Shown piece by piece: positions 13,113 through 26,000 of a stretch of DNA of 64,000 nt. The notes beneath the pieces were generated by a model. That model was not told the DNA's origin, made no database searches, and saw only the letters and a list, made by a program, of their open reading frames with translations. Location: the NCBI GenBank assembly GCA_002633025.1, contig NMRB01000009.1:771691-835690 (forward strand), read 5' to 3'. This stretch comes from Notospermus geniculatus (taxonomy: Eukaryota > Nemertea > Pilidiophora > Heteronemertea > Lineidae). The position numbers and the translations under genes are program-made. Numbering within the stretch: position 1 is the stretch's first letter; the number at the start of each line of letters is the position of its first letter.

Positions 13113-14556
13113 GAAGAGTGAGAAAGTGGAATTGAAGCAAAAATGGTTATTTAGTGTCACTGCTCATTTGATCTTGCAAAATTTCAGGAGCATTTTTGAT
13201 GGAGAAAGTACAACAAAGTCACCGATGGTAAAGTATTAGACTAGCATAACTAAACCTGATGCAAAAAGAGGGGTGCCACTTAACACATTCTGTTACAGCC
13301 AACATAAAGACAAACACAAACACATCGTACACCACTGATTCCGAGCACATAACATGCCAAAGAAACACACCTCAATCACGCACAGTGTAGGCTACCATCA
13401 AAATAAGCACAGTTGACATAACACAGGACTGGGACATCAACAAAAGTTTTAAATGTAGGCCTACGAATCTTTTTTTTCTGAAATATTGAGTTGAGAGTCT
13501 GAGGTCTAACAAGGCCCAGTATTGATTCTTAAAACAATATTGGTAATTTGGTTGTAATGTAGGAGAAAGCCAGGGCCCCAGGTGGAAACTTACACTGTCA
13601 GCCAGTGTCAGAGAAAGTCACCCTCTGTCACATTTTTCGTGTGGCCCGTGTGACATTACAATACATTGACGGAATAACCGCCAGTTACAATGAGCAACAC
13701 ACAGAGAAACAGTGAGTCTGTTTCCCAGTGTGTTCCAAACAATGGGAGTCACAAAGAAAAATGGCCACAAATGGGACCTCAGAGGTGACAATACTAGATA
13801 CCACCCCGATCGGCACAGGGGAAGATTTATGACACAATATGTGCCACAGTTCACAGCTGGTATTCATTTCTTTATCAAGTAGACAAAATTGTAATTTTGA
13901 CAAGAGTTCAAATGGGCATCAATAACAACAGAAATTGCAGCATTCACGATAATGCATAGATATCGCTCACAACTCTAACTACATTTTTGCCAGCAGTCGA
14001 TTACGGTACCGTACATTATTCCAGGGACCTCAGAATCTGAATCGAATTACAGCCAGCATAACTTGCAATGAAATGTACCACTTTTAACCCTGGTATTGAA
14101 AGGTGACTGGGAGTAGGAAGACTGGGAGAATACATTTGGCAGGGCTTCCCCTAGTTTGAATTTCTATTTATCAGAGATGAGAGTGCAAAAAGAGTGAAAA
14201 TATTGAAAGTATAGAACATTATTTTCCTCAGCGACGATTTTTCATCATCTGATTCTGTGTATCTACTACCGGTAATCATTTTGCCTCAAATCAAGCCTAG
14301 AGGAACCACTCGAAAGCAGCACTTGAAACGTTGAAGTTCACAGATCAAATTCCTCTTTAATACTCTTTAATACCTTAAACTCCAAATAGTGTGTAACGTC
14401 AGTTTTAGAGCAAAAACATGCAAAACTGACTGTAAGTATTGACAATTTTTCATGTCTTGCATGTAAAAACTATATTGATAATTTTGGGATATGTACAGTA
14501 CATTCTATATATACAACAATGATCACATGAAGCAGTTCCTTGATGATGAAGCTTAA

Positions 14557-14760
14557 AGGAGCACGGTATTACCACTTTTTCTCGACAGCCGGCACCACCG
14601 TGCCACTCTCCAATCCAGGGGCTAACTACGTGTCTGCGAATTGACCCGATTTACTACGTACATTTTGTAATGCATTTTTGTAGTTCATCTTACTGCCGCT
14701 AGGTGGCTCCCTCTACGTGGGCAGCCAAATAACGCATTTGAGATCCAATACCGTGCTCCT
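14557..14760. mobile_element. MITE with TTAA target sites
   Basis: A 204-base element with ends AGGAGCACGGTATTACC and CCAATACCGTGCTCCT, flanked on each side by TTAA (14553-14556, 14761-14764). TTAA target duplication is the hallmark of piggyBac and Kolobok families. It is non-coding. Confidence 0.78.
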
Positions 14761-14764
14761 TTAA

Positions 14765-15847
14765 AAGAGGTCTCAGAGCAGATGAAGTGCGAAGACAGAC
14801 CAAGGCACTATACTGAAAAGTGTGCCATGGAAACTGGGTAGGGCTCAACATCATCACTATAGCAATGTCATCTGTGTGCTTCATTCAATATGATTTAAAT
14901 GATTTCGACATTTTTCATTTTGAATTCAAAGTACATTTGCCCTTCATTTGTATTCATTGACACTGACCTTATTCCGAATGTATGAAGAACATAAACCCAC
15001 CTGTACATTATCACAACAAACGAATACATTACAAAAATGCAAAAATGCAAGGTCACAGCTTCCAAAGTGAGCCAGGTACTCCTAACCTTGTCAGGTAATT
15101 CGGGGCACCTGTGACTACCGTATGTCCCAACCACGACCTGAGCAATACATTTCAGGGTTTCTGCCAGAAAATGTTTGGAGGGTACTTTTTTTTCGAAATC
15201 AGCAAAATCCCCATGAAATTAAAGAAAATGGCTCCTTTTTGTTTGTTTGAGGGTGCTAACTTTGTACCCTCAGTTCACTCTGGCGGAAACACTACATTTT
15301 AATTACCGGTACACACCTGTTATCAACACGCAAACAATAGACCAGCAGTTCTGTGACTCCAGGTCAGTTTTCACAATTACCGTGTTTATAAGGGGCACAG
15401 TCCGCGTGAGCTGCTGTGAAACTAATGTATTAGGCCAGTCCTGCATATAACGATACATAAATACACACAGTACACCTGCATGACCTAGATTCCTGTCCGC
15501 AGTGAAGTACAGCTGACTGCGGACAGGATTTTGCAGTAGCTCATGCGGAGTGTGTCCCTTATGTCATCTCTCCTACATTAACCTTTTCACTGCCAATATG
15601 TAAATATGGACAAACAGACTGAAAATACCTAAACCACATCAAAGAGTTTTTCATTGGAAACCTCTCACTGAGTGCTTGCCAATAAAAACTGATGTGACAG
15701 GGTCACGGCCAGCTGTCAGCTGTTGCTGAAGGAACAGATGAACTCAAACGTGAATAAGTCTAGTAGGATTAGAGTGGACAAAATCAAAGCAGCACCAACA
15801 AAACAGTTAACAGATTTACAATTGAGAAACAACAAGTGTCATCGATC
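14765..15847. other. No gene seen
   Basis: This is probably part of the long 3' untranslated or downstream region of the inverted RING-H2 gene copy. No structure was recognised apart from common short palindromic words. Confidence 0.4.
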
Positions 15848-15975
15848 AATAGAGCATAATTCTCATCCTCCCACAGCATGGCTTTAGTCTCGCTCCTCTT
15901 CATACACTCGCATATGAGTGGATGAAGAGGAGCGAGGTAAAAACCCCTGCTGTAGGAGGATGAGAATTCTGTTCT
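15848..15975. repeat. Foldback (hairpin) element interrupted in its second copy
   Basis: ATTCTCATCCTCCCACAGCA and its near-perfect reverse complement bracket CTCGCTCCTCTTCAT/ATGAAGAGGAGCGAG around a CACTCGCATATGAGTG centre. The corresponding sequence at 29869-29921 stops at a single n inside this centre. That is where an assembler would be expected to fail. Confidence 0.7.
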
Positions 15976-16230
15976 TCACATGTGCTCCCTTCCATACGAA
16001 CAATCTTCCACCACACATCAAGAATGCCAACAACAATATAAATTTGCATATACTGTAAACTCCCAGAGTAGTACAGGCCTATTTTGTTTCATGATGGTGA
16101 GAACATATATTCACAAACAGATCCATATATACAGATCTGACAACACTTGGTATATGGTCACAGATACAACATGATAGGAAGCAATGAGAACATTCAAAGA
16201 GATTTCTGAACAAGAACTGTATTAAGGCTT

Positions 16231-16410
16231 TCCTCCACTTGAGATTTTCTAAAGCAAAGCAAAATGCATCTCCATGGGCAACTCAACCACAGACACCATG
16301 GCCTGTCGTTTGTGTTACTGGTCTCCGAGCAACAGTAAGCCATAAGGAAACCTACAATGGTTAATTGGCCATTGAGAGCCAAATTGAATGAGAAAACTAT
16401 GTGGAGGATC
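16231..16410. mobile_element. Copy of dispersed hairpin repeat family (CTCCAC ends)
   Basis: The ends TCCTCCACTTGAGATTTTCT and AGAAAACTATGTGGAGGA bracket the shared core ATTGGCTCTCAATGG...CCATTGTAGGTTTCCTTATGG. The same core occurs at 24063, 29429, 36442 and 48905. It is probably a non-autonomous element. Confidence 0.6.
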
Positions 16411-17221
16411 AATTTTAGGGGAATTGTGGTGTGGAAATGCCCCATCATTCTAAACAGTTTCAAAACGTACTGCTTTTTTTAAGATTGTTCAGATTGCTCC
16501 TGGAATTAGTGCTCATCTGGACCCAACAGTATTATATTCTTTGCAGGTGCAGCAAAGACAAATAAAATTTCACTATGATGTCAATTTTTGAACCTTGTAC
16601 ATGTACATGTATTGTAATGGCTTACAAGGCTATTGAAAAATAGCCCTTAATGTGAAGCCTCCACGATATCACAACAGAAAATAATGCCAGGTGTACAAAC
16701 GGAAGACAACCAACAGTAAACCAGCTACCATGTATAAAGCTTAAACACCCAAATAGACATCTCATTTTGAGTGCTAGCTATCCAAAAAGATACAACAGAG
16801 CAACAACTGGGTATTAAGACATCAATTCTCAGCAATGACACATTTGTATACATGTAGTCAATCCAACAGAGCATACTAATACCGGTAGTCAACTTGGCAT
16901 AGTGAGATTTTGTCGTCACAATCTGAGCAGTGACATCAAGGGTTTGACTAGAAATTATGACAGGCAGTGTACATAGATGGTAAAATGCTGCGTAAGGTAA
17001 CATCTCAGGAATATTTGGTACACCGAGATCATCCAGAGCATGGTCCAATATTTTATCATAGTGCATATTCAGAAGTTGTCAAAAGTGATGAGAGATATAG
17101 CCAAAAAGGGCTAACCTCCCCGAGTTTCTTTTTCTGAATGAGCTTACAATATCCTGGCATTCAGCTTAGTGACCACATCATATCCTTCTTTCCGTTTCAA
17201 CCCTGACTTTCAGCTGCGAGA

Positions 17222-17773
17222 TCATGATAATTTCACCGGCACTCTGCAGATTGGGCATGTCGCATTATCCTGAAAACAACAAAATCCATCTCAGAATGCA
17301 TATCTTTAAAATCCATTTACTGGTAGATATTAAATCAAGAGCTTACTGTTAGTGTCAAATACAACTGGTTTGAGCTCTATGGACAACATTGGGCAAATTT
17401 AATATACAACGGGAGGAAACCGGAGTGCCCGGAGAAAACCTGCACTGTCAATGAGAATCACACTCTCTATCACATGAAGAGCAGGAAACCAGGTATTGAA
17501 CTCGAAGTGACTGATGCCAATGTTTTCACTGCACCACCCAACAGCACTTACCTTGATCCATTTATCAATACACTTGACGTGAAAGTTATGAAAGCACGGC
17601 AGAATCCTTAGTTTTTCGCCTTCCTCGTACTCTGCCATGCATACCGAGCATTCCTCATCCTTACCACTCCTTGGTGCTGCCTTATAAACTTTTGTTGGTA
17701 GTTGCTCGATGGATGATTTTGTCAGTCCTTTTGGGCGTGCCTCGCCAATGATGTCACCGAGAGCGAGTAATGC
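17222..17773 (-). CDS. Last two exons of RING-H2 E3 ligase (inverted copy)
   Basis: Exons 17552-17773 and 17222-17269, separated by an intron holding a SINE, encode the C-terminal 74 plus 15 residues of the ligase described at 20725. These begin ALLALGDIIGEARPKG, include ECSVC, CFHNFHVKC and CPIC of the RING-H2 finger, and end VPVKLS-stop. The coding differences I could see from 28064-28616 are all synonymous (for example CTA/CTC, AAA/AAG, GAT/GAC). This looks like the second haplotype of one gene rather than a diverged paralogue or pseudogene. The upstream exons are absent because the sequence runs into the N gap at 19339. Confidence 0.85.
17399..17551 (-). mobile_element. tRNA-derived SINE in the last intron of the RING-H2 gene
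   Basis: Read on the minus strand it has a degenerate tRNA-like head (GGTGGTGCAGTGAAAAC, then GAGTTCAATACC as B box). The tail resembles that of the SINE at 52679-52830 (GGAGTGCCCGGAGAAAACC against GGAGTGCCTAGACAAATCC). The inverted copy has the same insertion at 28288-28440, so it predates the two haplotypes. Confidence 0.55.
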
Positions 17774-18447
17774 CTGGATAGAGAGAAAGGACACCATGAA
17801 CAATGATGATTGCCATAAAAATCCCTTTTGGCCACAATAACACCATCTTCATTTGGAAAATTTTGACAGTCAAGTGAACTGAAAAATGACAACAATATGT
17901 TCTGAGACAGACCAAGGAATGTGACATACTGTAAGTTAGTAACTTTCGAAGAGATCACCATCTNTCACCATCCCCCCCCCCCAATATAACACTATACCAT
18001 TCATAAAACCCAAACAGTAACAGGCCATAATGGGCTGTGCCTACTTTAATAGGCATACTGTCAGAGTTAATCATGCACAGCCTCAAGTCACACAATACCA
18101 CAAACGAAAGACATTAGGCCTTCGACAAGGGGAATGAAAAGCATGAGAATCTTCATTCCTCTCCTCCACAGAAGAACCTGGAATTCTTCCACACAAAACA
18201 CACCAAATAACTCATAGCGAGGAGAAAAGTACATCCATATGCGTGACACAACTGAAGTGAAGTCAATTGCATTAAGTTCCAATTTTCTAAATTCATGTGT
18301 GTTACATGTATGCATGAGTATTAGCATTTGGTATCAGCTCCAATAAATAAGCAATGTTGTTTCAACCCTGAGCCATCGTATGCAAAGAATGAAGTCTTAC
18401 CAGCTGCATGGAATGACGTATTTTACATAATGACCCATACATATATA

Positions 18448-18959
18448 CAGTGAAACCCCTCTAAGTGGACCACGCGTGGGACCGGGTCAAACTGGTCCAC
18501 ATAGAAGGGTGGTCCACATAAAGGGGCTTGGCGTTTTCGAAATATTGGAGTCCTACAGTGACACTACCACTTTCACCACAGATGGATCCCTTGTTGATGT
18601 TTTAAATTACCCCTTCGATGTGAGTGAGTCATTCAGTGTTGATTAGCTTGACTGAGTTTTGTTTAGCTTATAAGGTGTTAATTGTTTGTTTATTCATGGG
18701 ACCAACAAAAAGCCTATGGTGTGAAATCTAGTTTGGTGTAACCATGGACCACGCGAATACCTAGATTTTGCATCTTCTGGTCCACATAGAGGGGTCACCA
18801 TGCATTTTGGGACCCTACTTTTGGTGGTCCAGGTCGAGGTAGAGGGGTGGTCCACTTAGCTAAAGGAAAATATGAAGGATTTATTTGGGACCGACAAAAA
18901 TCGATCCACATAGAGGGGTGGTCCACACAGAGGGATGGTCCACATGAGGGGTTTCACTG
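18448..18959. mobile_element. Tc1/mariner-like MITE with TA target and empty site in the other copy
   Basis: A 512-base element whose ends CAGTGAAACCCCTCTAAGTG and GTCCACATGAGGGGTTTCACTG-like sequence are inverted repeats. TA flanks both sides (18446-18447, 18960-18961). The homologous arm at about 27400 has the uninterrupted sequence with a single TA, so the insertion is directly demonstrated. The interior is made of further GGTCCACATAGAGGGGTGG repeats. It has no coding capacity. Confidence 0.92.
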
Positions 18960-19338
18960 TACATGTAAAACACCTGAATATATCTCATACACATAATGGC
19001 CAAGGTCATTTACAGTGAAACCCTTTTGTTGCGCATCAATTTTTCTCCATACAAACTGTCAAGTGCTGCATCAATGTGAAAAGTTGCACAACACAATGCT
19101 TCTAAGGTGCACAAAGAAAGAAGTAGGCCTACTGGTAAAACTCCTCACCGGTCCCCCAACTAAACATCCCATGCCATATATCCACAACTCATTAGATTCT
19201 GCCATTACGGTACCAAGTTGGTATAACTTCAGCAAGAACAAATGAGAAGCAAAACAAAACATCCACAGGAGACCAGACACAGTGAATCATCACACTGCCA
19301 ATTCCCAGGCAAGTTTTTGATTATGATGATCTGTGTCA

Positions 19339-20045
19339 NNNNNNNNNNNNNNNNNNNNNNNNNNNNNNNNNNNNNNNNNNNNNNNNNNNNNNNNNNNNNN
19401 NNNNNNNNNNNNNNNNNNNNNNNNNNNNNNNNNNNNNNNNNNNNNNNNNNNNNNNNNNNNNNNNNNNNNNNNNNNNNNNNNNNNNNNNNNNNNNNNNNNN
19501 NNNNNNNNNNNNNNNNNNNNNNNNNNNNNNNNNNNNNNNNNNNNNNNNNNNNNNNNNNNNNNNNNNNNNNNNNNNNNNNNNNNNNNNNNNNNNNNNNNNN
19601 NNNNNNNNNNNNNNNNNNNNNNNNNNNNNNNNNNNNNNNNNNNNNNNNNNNNNNNNNNNNNNNNNNNNNNNNNNNNNNNNNNNNNNNNNNNNNNNNNNNN
19701 NNNNNNNNNNNNNNNNNNNNNNNNNNNNNNNNNNNNNNNNNNNNNNNNNNNNNNNNNNNNNNNNNNNNNNNNNNNNNNNNNNNNNNNNNNNNNNNNNNNN
19801 NNNNNNNNNNNNNNNNNNNNNNNNNNNNNNNNNNNNNNNNNNNNNNNNNNNNNNNNNNNNNNNNNNNNNNNNNNNNNNNNNNNNNNNNNNNNNNNNNNNN
19901 NNNNNNNNNNNNNNNNNNNNNNNNNNNNNNNNNNNNNNNNNNNNNNNNNNNNNNNNNNNNNNNNNNNNNNNNNNNNNNNNNNNNNNNNNNNNNNNNNNNN
20001 NNNNNNNNNNNNNNNNNNNNNNNNNNNNNNNNNNNNNNNNNNNNN
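19339..20045. other. Assembly gap (N run)
   Basis: 707 undetermined bases. Open frames reported across it are meaningless. It separates arm A' from a contig that appears to be placed in reverse. Confidence 0.99.
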
Positions 20046-20078
20046 GAAGCTGATAATCATCGAAGATCATCAATAACG

Positions 20079-23000
20079 ATGTAAGTTTAGCAGGGTTGGA
20101 GCTACCATTGTCTTCTTTTAGCCAAACTAAAGAAAAGCCTATTGTTCAGTAGTGTGAACAATAGGGATTTTCTTTACTTTGGCTAAAAAAAGTAATGGTA
20201 GCTCCAACCCTGTTTAAAGTGTTTTTCACATTGAACTGGCCAAAGGTACTTGGCTGACCTCTTGTCACTAAACTGTAATGGCATGATCACAAATAATAAT
20301 GTTACACAACCCTCGGCAACCAATGTCATGGCTGACCAGCTTTGGCTGACACCATGAAAGAGCTATAATGTGTTTTCAAGTCAGTGTTGTCCAACACCAC
20401 TACCTTTTGGTAAATGTGATCTGGTCACATTCCTGAGTTCAACTAAGTACCTTTGGCCAGTTCAATGTGAAAAACACTTTAGCGTAGACAGCAGTCTCTC
20501 TCTGATGTCACTACTGACACTAGTATGTGGACACCTGCCCAAGTCTTCCTTCTGATAGTATTTTTTACTGTAGCAGCTCAAGGCTAACAAGATGCCTGCC
20601 CTGGTGATTATCCTACAAGTTTTGGCCCCACAAGGCCTGACAAACTTCCTTGGAGCAACATTGAACAGGAATCATAAATCCCTTAACTGTATTTCATTTA
20701 TTACTTTAATTTGTTTCACTTCAGGTCGACTTCACGCCAACGAAAGAAGAGGTTTCTTGGTGGACACCATTGCAGCCATGAATCATTATCAGTTGAATAT
20801 GGCTGCAGCAAATCATGCCTCATCCACACTAGTGGGGGAGAACGATCACGAGATAAAGAAAATCGATCAGATGCATTGAACAGATTACATGCACTTCAAA
20901 AGAGGAACAAATTATCCAGTTTATATTACAGCAGTGATGAGGAAGAAGATGATGAATTTCCGGTAGCTAGCCGGAGACTGAGTGCATCCTTACTTCAGGA
21001 TTCTAGCGGATCTGAGATCGACGATATTGCAATGACAGATAAATCCAATGATTCAGATGTCTTCGGTGCTGATGATGAATTCTGTATGCTGTCCATTGAG
21101 CCCAAGCCACAAGGACAAATGAAAAAATCTGATGAGCGACCGAGTGGTTTATTACCAGGTGGGGGTCAGGAAGGTCTCGGTGATGCGAATCAAAAGTCTG
21201 GCACCCATCAACAGCTTGAAGGAGATGAATGTGACGGTAGTGCTAAGAAAGGCAAGAAATTGAATGGTTTTAAACCTGATGACTCGGCTGATCATTTTGG
21301 AAATTGGATCAATTTTGATTGTAATGATTCAGAGTTGCCCAGTCGGAATAAAGAAAAAATATCCCATGTAACTGAGGCGAGTAAGAAAACAACACCTGAT
21401 CATACTGATGGCAATGTCCTACAGAAGTCACCAAGTCATTCCTTACCTGGAAATTTCTACAAGAAAAAATTCCCCTACATGTTTACGAACATGATGAATG
21501 AAGGGAGAAAGCAGGCAGCAGGTCAGCTCAGTTTGCTTCCATCCAGTTCCAGTGGTTCAGACTCGGAGCAGACTTTTTTCACGGCCAATGCAACAGACAG
21601 TAGCCATCTTGCATCACCAGTGTTTGCTGCCAGTGACTCGGTTTCTCCTAAGTCTAATGGTTTCCTTTCTAAAAAGCGTAAATGTTCACCAGGAAGTCTT
21701 TGTTTTCAATCCAAGAAAAGAAAATCTGAAGAATCGACTTGCAATACATGTACTTCTTCCCTGGAGCTGTCACCAATTCCCCATCACTCATCACCCCCTA
21801 TCACAATTACACACTCACCTACATTCCCATCTTCAAAGATTCAGTCACCAGTTCGACAGTTGAGTTTTGAGAGGGATGAAAGTGCTGCTACCAAGAGGGC
21901 CCCTGTTGTCAGTAGTCGTACCTCAGACTCTGACTCTGACTTTTTCGATAATACATGTATACATGTACCCCTTTCAAATAAGAGGAGGGATGCTAATCCT
22001 GGATCACAAGTCCCAATTTCGGGAAGTATTCCTAAGTCTAAACCAGATGTGGTGACAAACAACATCCCTTCATCTGCATCCAGTGGTAGGATGTCGGGGT
22101 TTAAAGATGCTGATCCAGTGCGTCTCAGTGTTTCACCGAAGTCTCATCGGAAATCTGCAAATATTTTGTCAGGCAACCAGTCACTTGAAGAGGGAATGCA
22201 ATTTACTGATGAATCATTGAGGAAACAACTTCGAGATTTATTTGGGAATGATTCTGATGAAGAACTTGAATGGCAACCAGTTGTGAAGAAAACAAAGCTC
22301 TCAATTCCTCCACCTAAAGTTGTGGGGAGAAAATCTAAGAAAGCCAAAGATAATAGGTACTTTATAAAGAAAGCCAGTGGAAAGAAAACCTACAGTTTGA
22401 CTGCATCAAAACCCCATGACACAAACATGAAACCTGAGTCGAGTGGTGGATTCTCGGAGAGTGATGATTCTGACTGGGAAAAGAGGCTGCTAGAATTAGT
22501 TGAGGATATCTCATGTTCGTCACATCGCTCAAAGTCAGGGTTAGCACTATTGAAAGATAATGGCAAGAAGTCACCATCGTCTGCTCCAAGTGAGAAGGCT
22601 TTTTCAACTGTGCCTTCTGGAACCTCGCCAAAGCATACTGCCGATACTAATACTAAGCCACGTAATAATTCGGTCAGTTCTTTCCCAGGATCGAATGTCT
22701 CAAGTCCTCGTCGCTATGACAGGAATCGTGGTTTGATCCATGTTGAACCGGATGAACTGCCCAAGACTGTAACTCTGAGTTCACCACCAAAGCTCATCAA
22801 ATCTGTGGCAACTCCAAAATCAAAGCGGCGCTGTCGCCGTATATTTTCTAATGGTTCGGTGACTTATGTCAGTGATACAGATTCTTCTGAAAGTAGTGAT
22901 GATGATGTCATACCAATCACACATGATATGCGTGTGCCAGCAGCAGCAGCAGTAATGCCCAGGAGAGATGTCGGTGCAAGTAGGATACATGTCGGTACAT

Positions 23001-26000
23001 CCAGGAGGAATGTCAGTACAGTCAGGAGGGATGCCAGTACCAGTACAACCAGAAGGGATGTTGGTGCAATCACAAGGGATGTCAGTACAACCATGAGAGA
23101 TGTTGGTGCAACCAGGACAGATGTCGGTACAATCAGTAGAGATGCCGATACTACCAGGAGGGATGTCGGTACTATCAGGAGGTTTTCCAGTTCAGCCAGG
23201 AGGGATTTGGGTCAAGTGATTAGTCCCAGGATCCGGGAAATACTTGCAGAAGATGTCAGGAATGATTTTGACACAATGCTGGACCCGATTCTACTGCGAG
23301 AGCTGGAACATGAGCTCAGCCCAGCACGACCTAAGAAAATACCGAAGAGTCGTCGAGAGGGGAGGTCAGATGAGCGGGATGAAATGGTTGTCGAAGTTAC
23401 TTTGGATGATTCCATACAGCACGAACCCCAATCAAGCGTCAGGTTGCATCCTAATGTCACGATGGGAACATCAAAAGTTTCAAGTAGTTACACTCTCAGC
23501 AAAAGTAAATCAAGATCTGTCACGCCTCAAAATAGACCTCACATGAATACCTCAACGAGCCCAAGTTATCAAGGTCATTTGACAGTGTCTCCTAGGCGCC
23601 CGCCAGGATCACCTGTCTTCGCTCCAAACCCATTTAACCCAACTTCACCTGGTGCTCTCGAATCACCTACCAGGACACAGACAAATAGCAAGAAACACAA
23701 CATTACGAAGAGTCCCGTACAGAGTCCAGTGTCAGCAACAGGTAATTCAAGATACTCGCTGCCTGGTAATACTAATGTGATCCCGTTTATACCAACATCG
23801 CCAGCATTGCAGTCATCTCCTGGACGATCAAGGAACAGACGGAGTCGCCAAAAGACAAACCGTGGTAAGCTTAACTTGAACATCTCATGGTTTTGTCAAT
23901 CAAAGTCATTGGACAGCGTTTTGTGTATGTGTTGACCCACAGTGTGTACTGTACTGTTGATTCTCAGAGGAACTGCCCAAAATCGTAATAACATTGTCTA
24001 ACTTTGGTTCTGTACTGTACAACAAGTCCTCATGGATTTGAGGTATTCTTCAGGTGCTGTTCCACATGAGAATTACTTCCTGGCAGTTGGCTGTCAATGG
24101 GCAGTTCACCATTGTTGGTTTCCTTATGAGTGACTCAAACGACTGCCAGTGGTTTTCTACTTAAGGTTGTCTCATTTGCAGGTTCACTAAATAGGCCTCG
24201 TGATGATGACCCAGTCAAAGTTATGCAACAGATCGATGATGATGAAGCCATGGCTCGCAGATTACAGGTACCATCGCATTAAGACATTAGTGAATAACAA
24301 TGGCACCAATGCTACATGTACACTGCCCGTTATTGCGCCTACATGAGAGCGTATGCTTAACTAAAACCTGTCTTTATGGGAATGAAGGCGGCTTTACACT
24401 TGTAACAAGCAACATTGTTCGCTGTCACTACTGTTGTCGAGTGATGTTGGACAATGATGTCACGTGACATTGCCCACTGGAGTGAAAGCAAACTGTTGAC
24501 ACAGTGTCATCAGGCGACGTCACATGACCATGGTGTAACCAGTCTTAATGAGTGTACATAAATGTTGTATGCTATACAGTAGTAGAGTTCTAAATAGGTG
24601 TCACCAGAGTGTTGATGGTACAGCATCACATCACACCACAGCTGTAATCTAATTACATTGACCTTGCAGGAACAAATGGACCTTGAGTTCGCACAGGCAC
24701 TGATGAGAGAAGAAGAATCAGCTGCTGCTGCTGCTCAGATGGCTTCGCATCAACCATCCAACTCATCCTACCCTCACTCATCCATGGCCGTCATGCCAAC
24801 AAATTTCATAAGTCCACCACCAATACAAATGCCAATGCCAACAACCTTCAATCATCCATCTACCTCACACTTCAATCAGAGTAACGTGCCTCAAACTACC
24901 ACAGGTAGAAGTCCAACAGTGAGAGGGAGACGACGTCAGACCCGCTCTCAGATAAGTCCAGGTATGTCTCCTCCTTACACCAAATGAAAAGGCTAAAACA
25001 CTATCACCATATTTTGGATCTTGGGACGTGATCCATTCTGTGCTAACCACTTTGCTAAGGAAATTTGCCTCATTAAGATGTTATATACTGCATAATCATG
25101 CGACACCATGGTTGCATCATACACCGTGGACCAGAATTTTATCTGTTCTTGAAACTCCTCATTTTCTGCAGTATTGACTGGGGAACTGAGCAAATTCCTT
25201 TCTGGCTATATGTTGACAAGGGAGCAGATAAACCCTGTGGTTCCCCCTTACCACATTATTTTCAACTGTTTGCTATTCTGTCTCTTTCCAGCTGACCAAG
25301 TTGCCGTAAACCAAGTGTCAAACTTTGAGCCACCCGGCGATACCGCAATGTACCTGCATGTTGCTATGGGGATGGGGTTACTTGAAGTAAGCATTATTCT
25401 TCTGAGAATTTATTGAAATTTCACATGCATCTGAGTTACCAGTGTAGATGAATGACTTCAACCTCCACTACATCCTGTAGACATCTGCTTCCCAGTACAA
25501 AATGTACATCATTGGAAAAATGCATGGAGATCATAAAACTAGTATCTCATTGTTTTTGCAGCAAGGACGATCACCGACTATAAGTCCCCCATCGCGTGGT
25601 CATAGGCGTGGTCGTGGGAGACGGCGAGGAGCCGCAGCTTTGGCTAATGCTGTTCAGGGTACCGGTAATGATTACGAGGTAGGGTAGAAATTTTTGTTAA
25701 CACAGGTAATGGTAAAACTGGTGGAGAAGTGTTCCTGTAAAATATATTGGCACAATTAGTAAATTGTTTGAGATCGAGGCTCATGATATTTAATTTTCAT
25801 GTATTCGGATACAAACAGAATCATACCAGATTTTTTTACATGACTCCAGTACTGCCAATCTGTCATACTAATGAGTATTGTCATGTCGTCGTGTGAATTA
25901 CGTAAGAGTTGCATCACATGTGTGAGTTTATTGTGTACATGAAAGTGATTTGCATGTGGGAAAGGCCTAATCATTGTGCACTTTTACATATAAGCCAGCA

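Larger units (their letters stand above)
4555..14556. other. Gene-poor region with scattered small repeats
   Basis: No open frame here has both a recognisable domain and convincing splice borders. It may be intergenic DNA or the first intron of the tetraspanin. It holds the MITE at 6488-6734, short perfect palindromes at 8305, 11051, 11299 and 11320, a hairpin at 12982-13112, a 3'-tail-like stretch with AATAAA near 11489, and a poly-G run with one n at 12745-12760. Overlapping minus-strand open frames at 10470-10999 show no family I recognise. Confidence 0.5.
15918..19338 (-). repeat. Inverted copy of 27013-29921 (arm A')
   Basis: The reverse complement of this 3421-base stretch matches 27013-29921 (2909 bases) with scattered single-base differences and small indels. 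The length difference, 512 bases, equals the MITE present only here (18448-18959). It ends at the N gap. Confidence 0.92.
20046..20569 (+). repeat. Block B, inverted duplicate of 29923-30446
   Basis: These 524 bases are the exact-length reverse complement of 29923-30446 and look identical where compared. The block contains the end of 5' untranslated exon 1 of the RING-H2 gene (to 20080, donor GTAAGT) and most of intron 1. Confidence 0.93.

Noticed and set aside
19242-20084. Four long open frames of up to 280 codons
   Set aside because: They are made of the N gap and contain no real residues in between.
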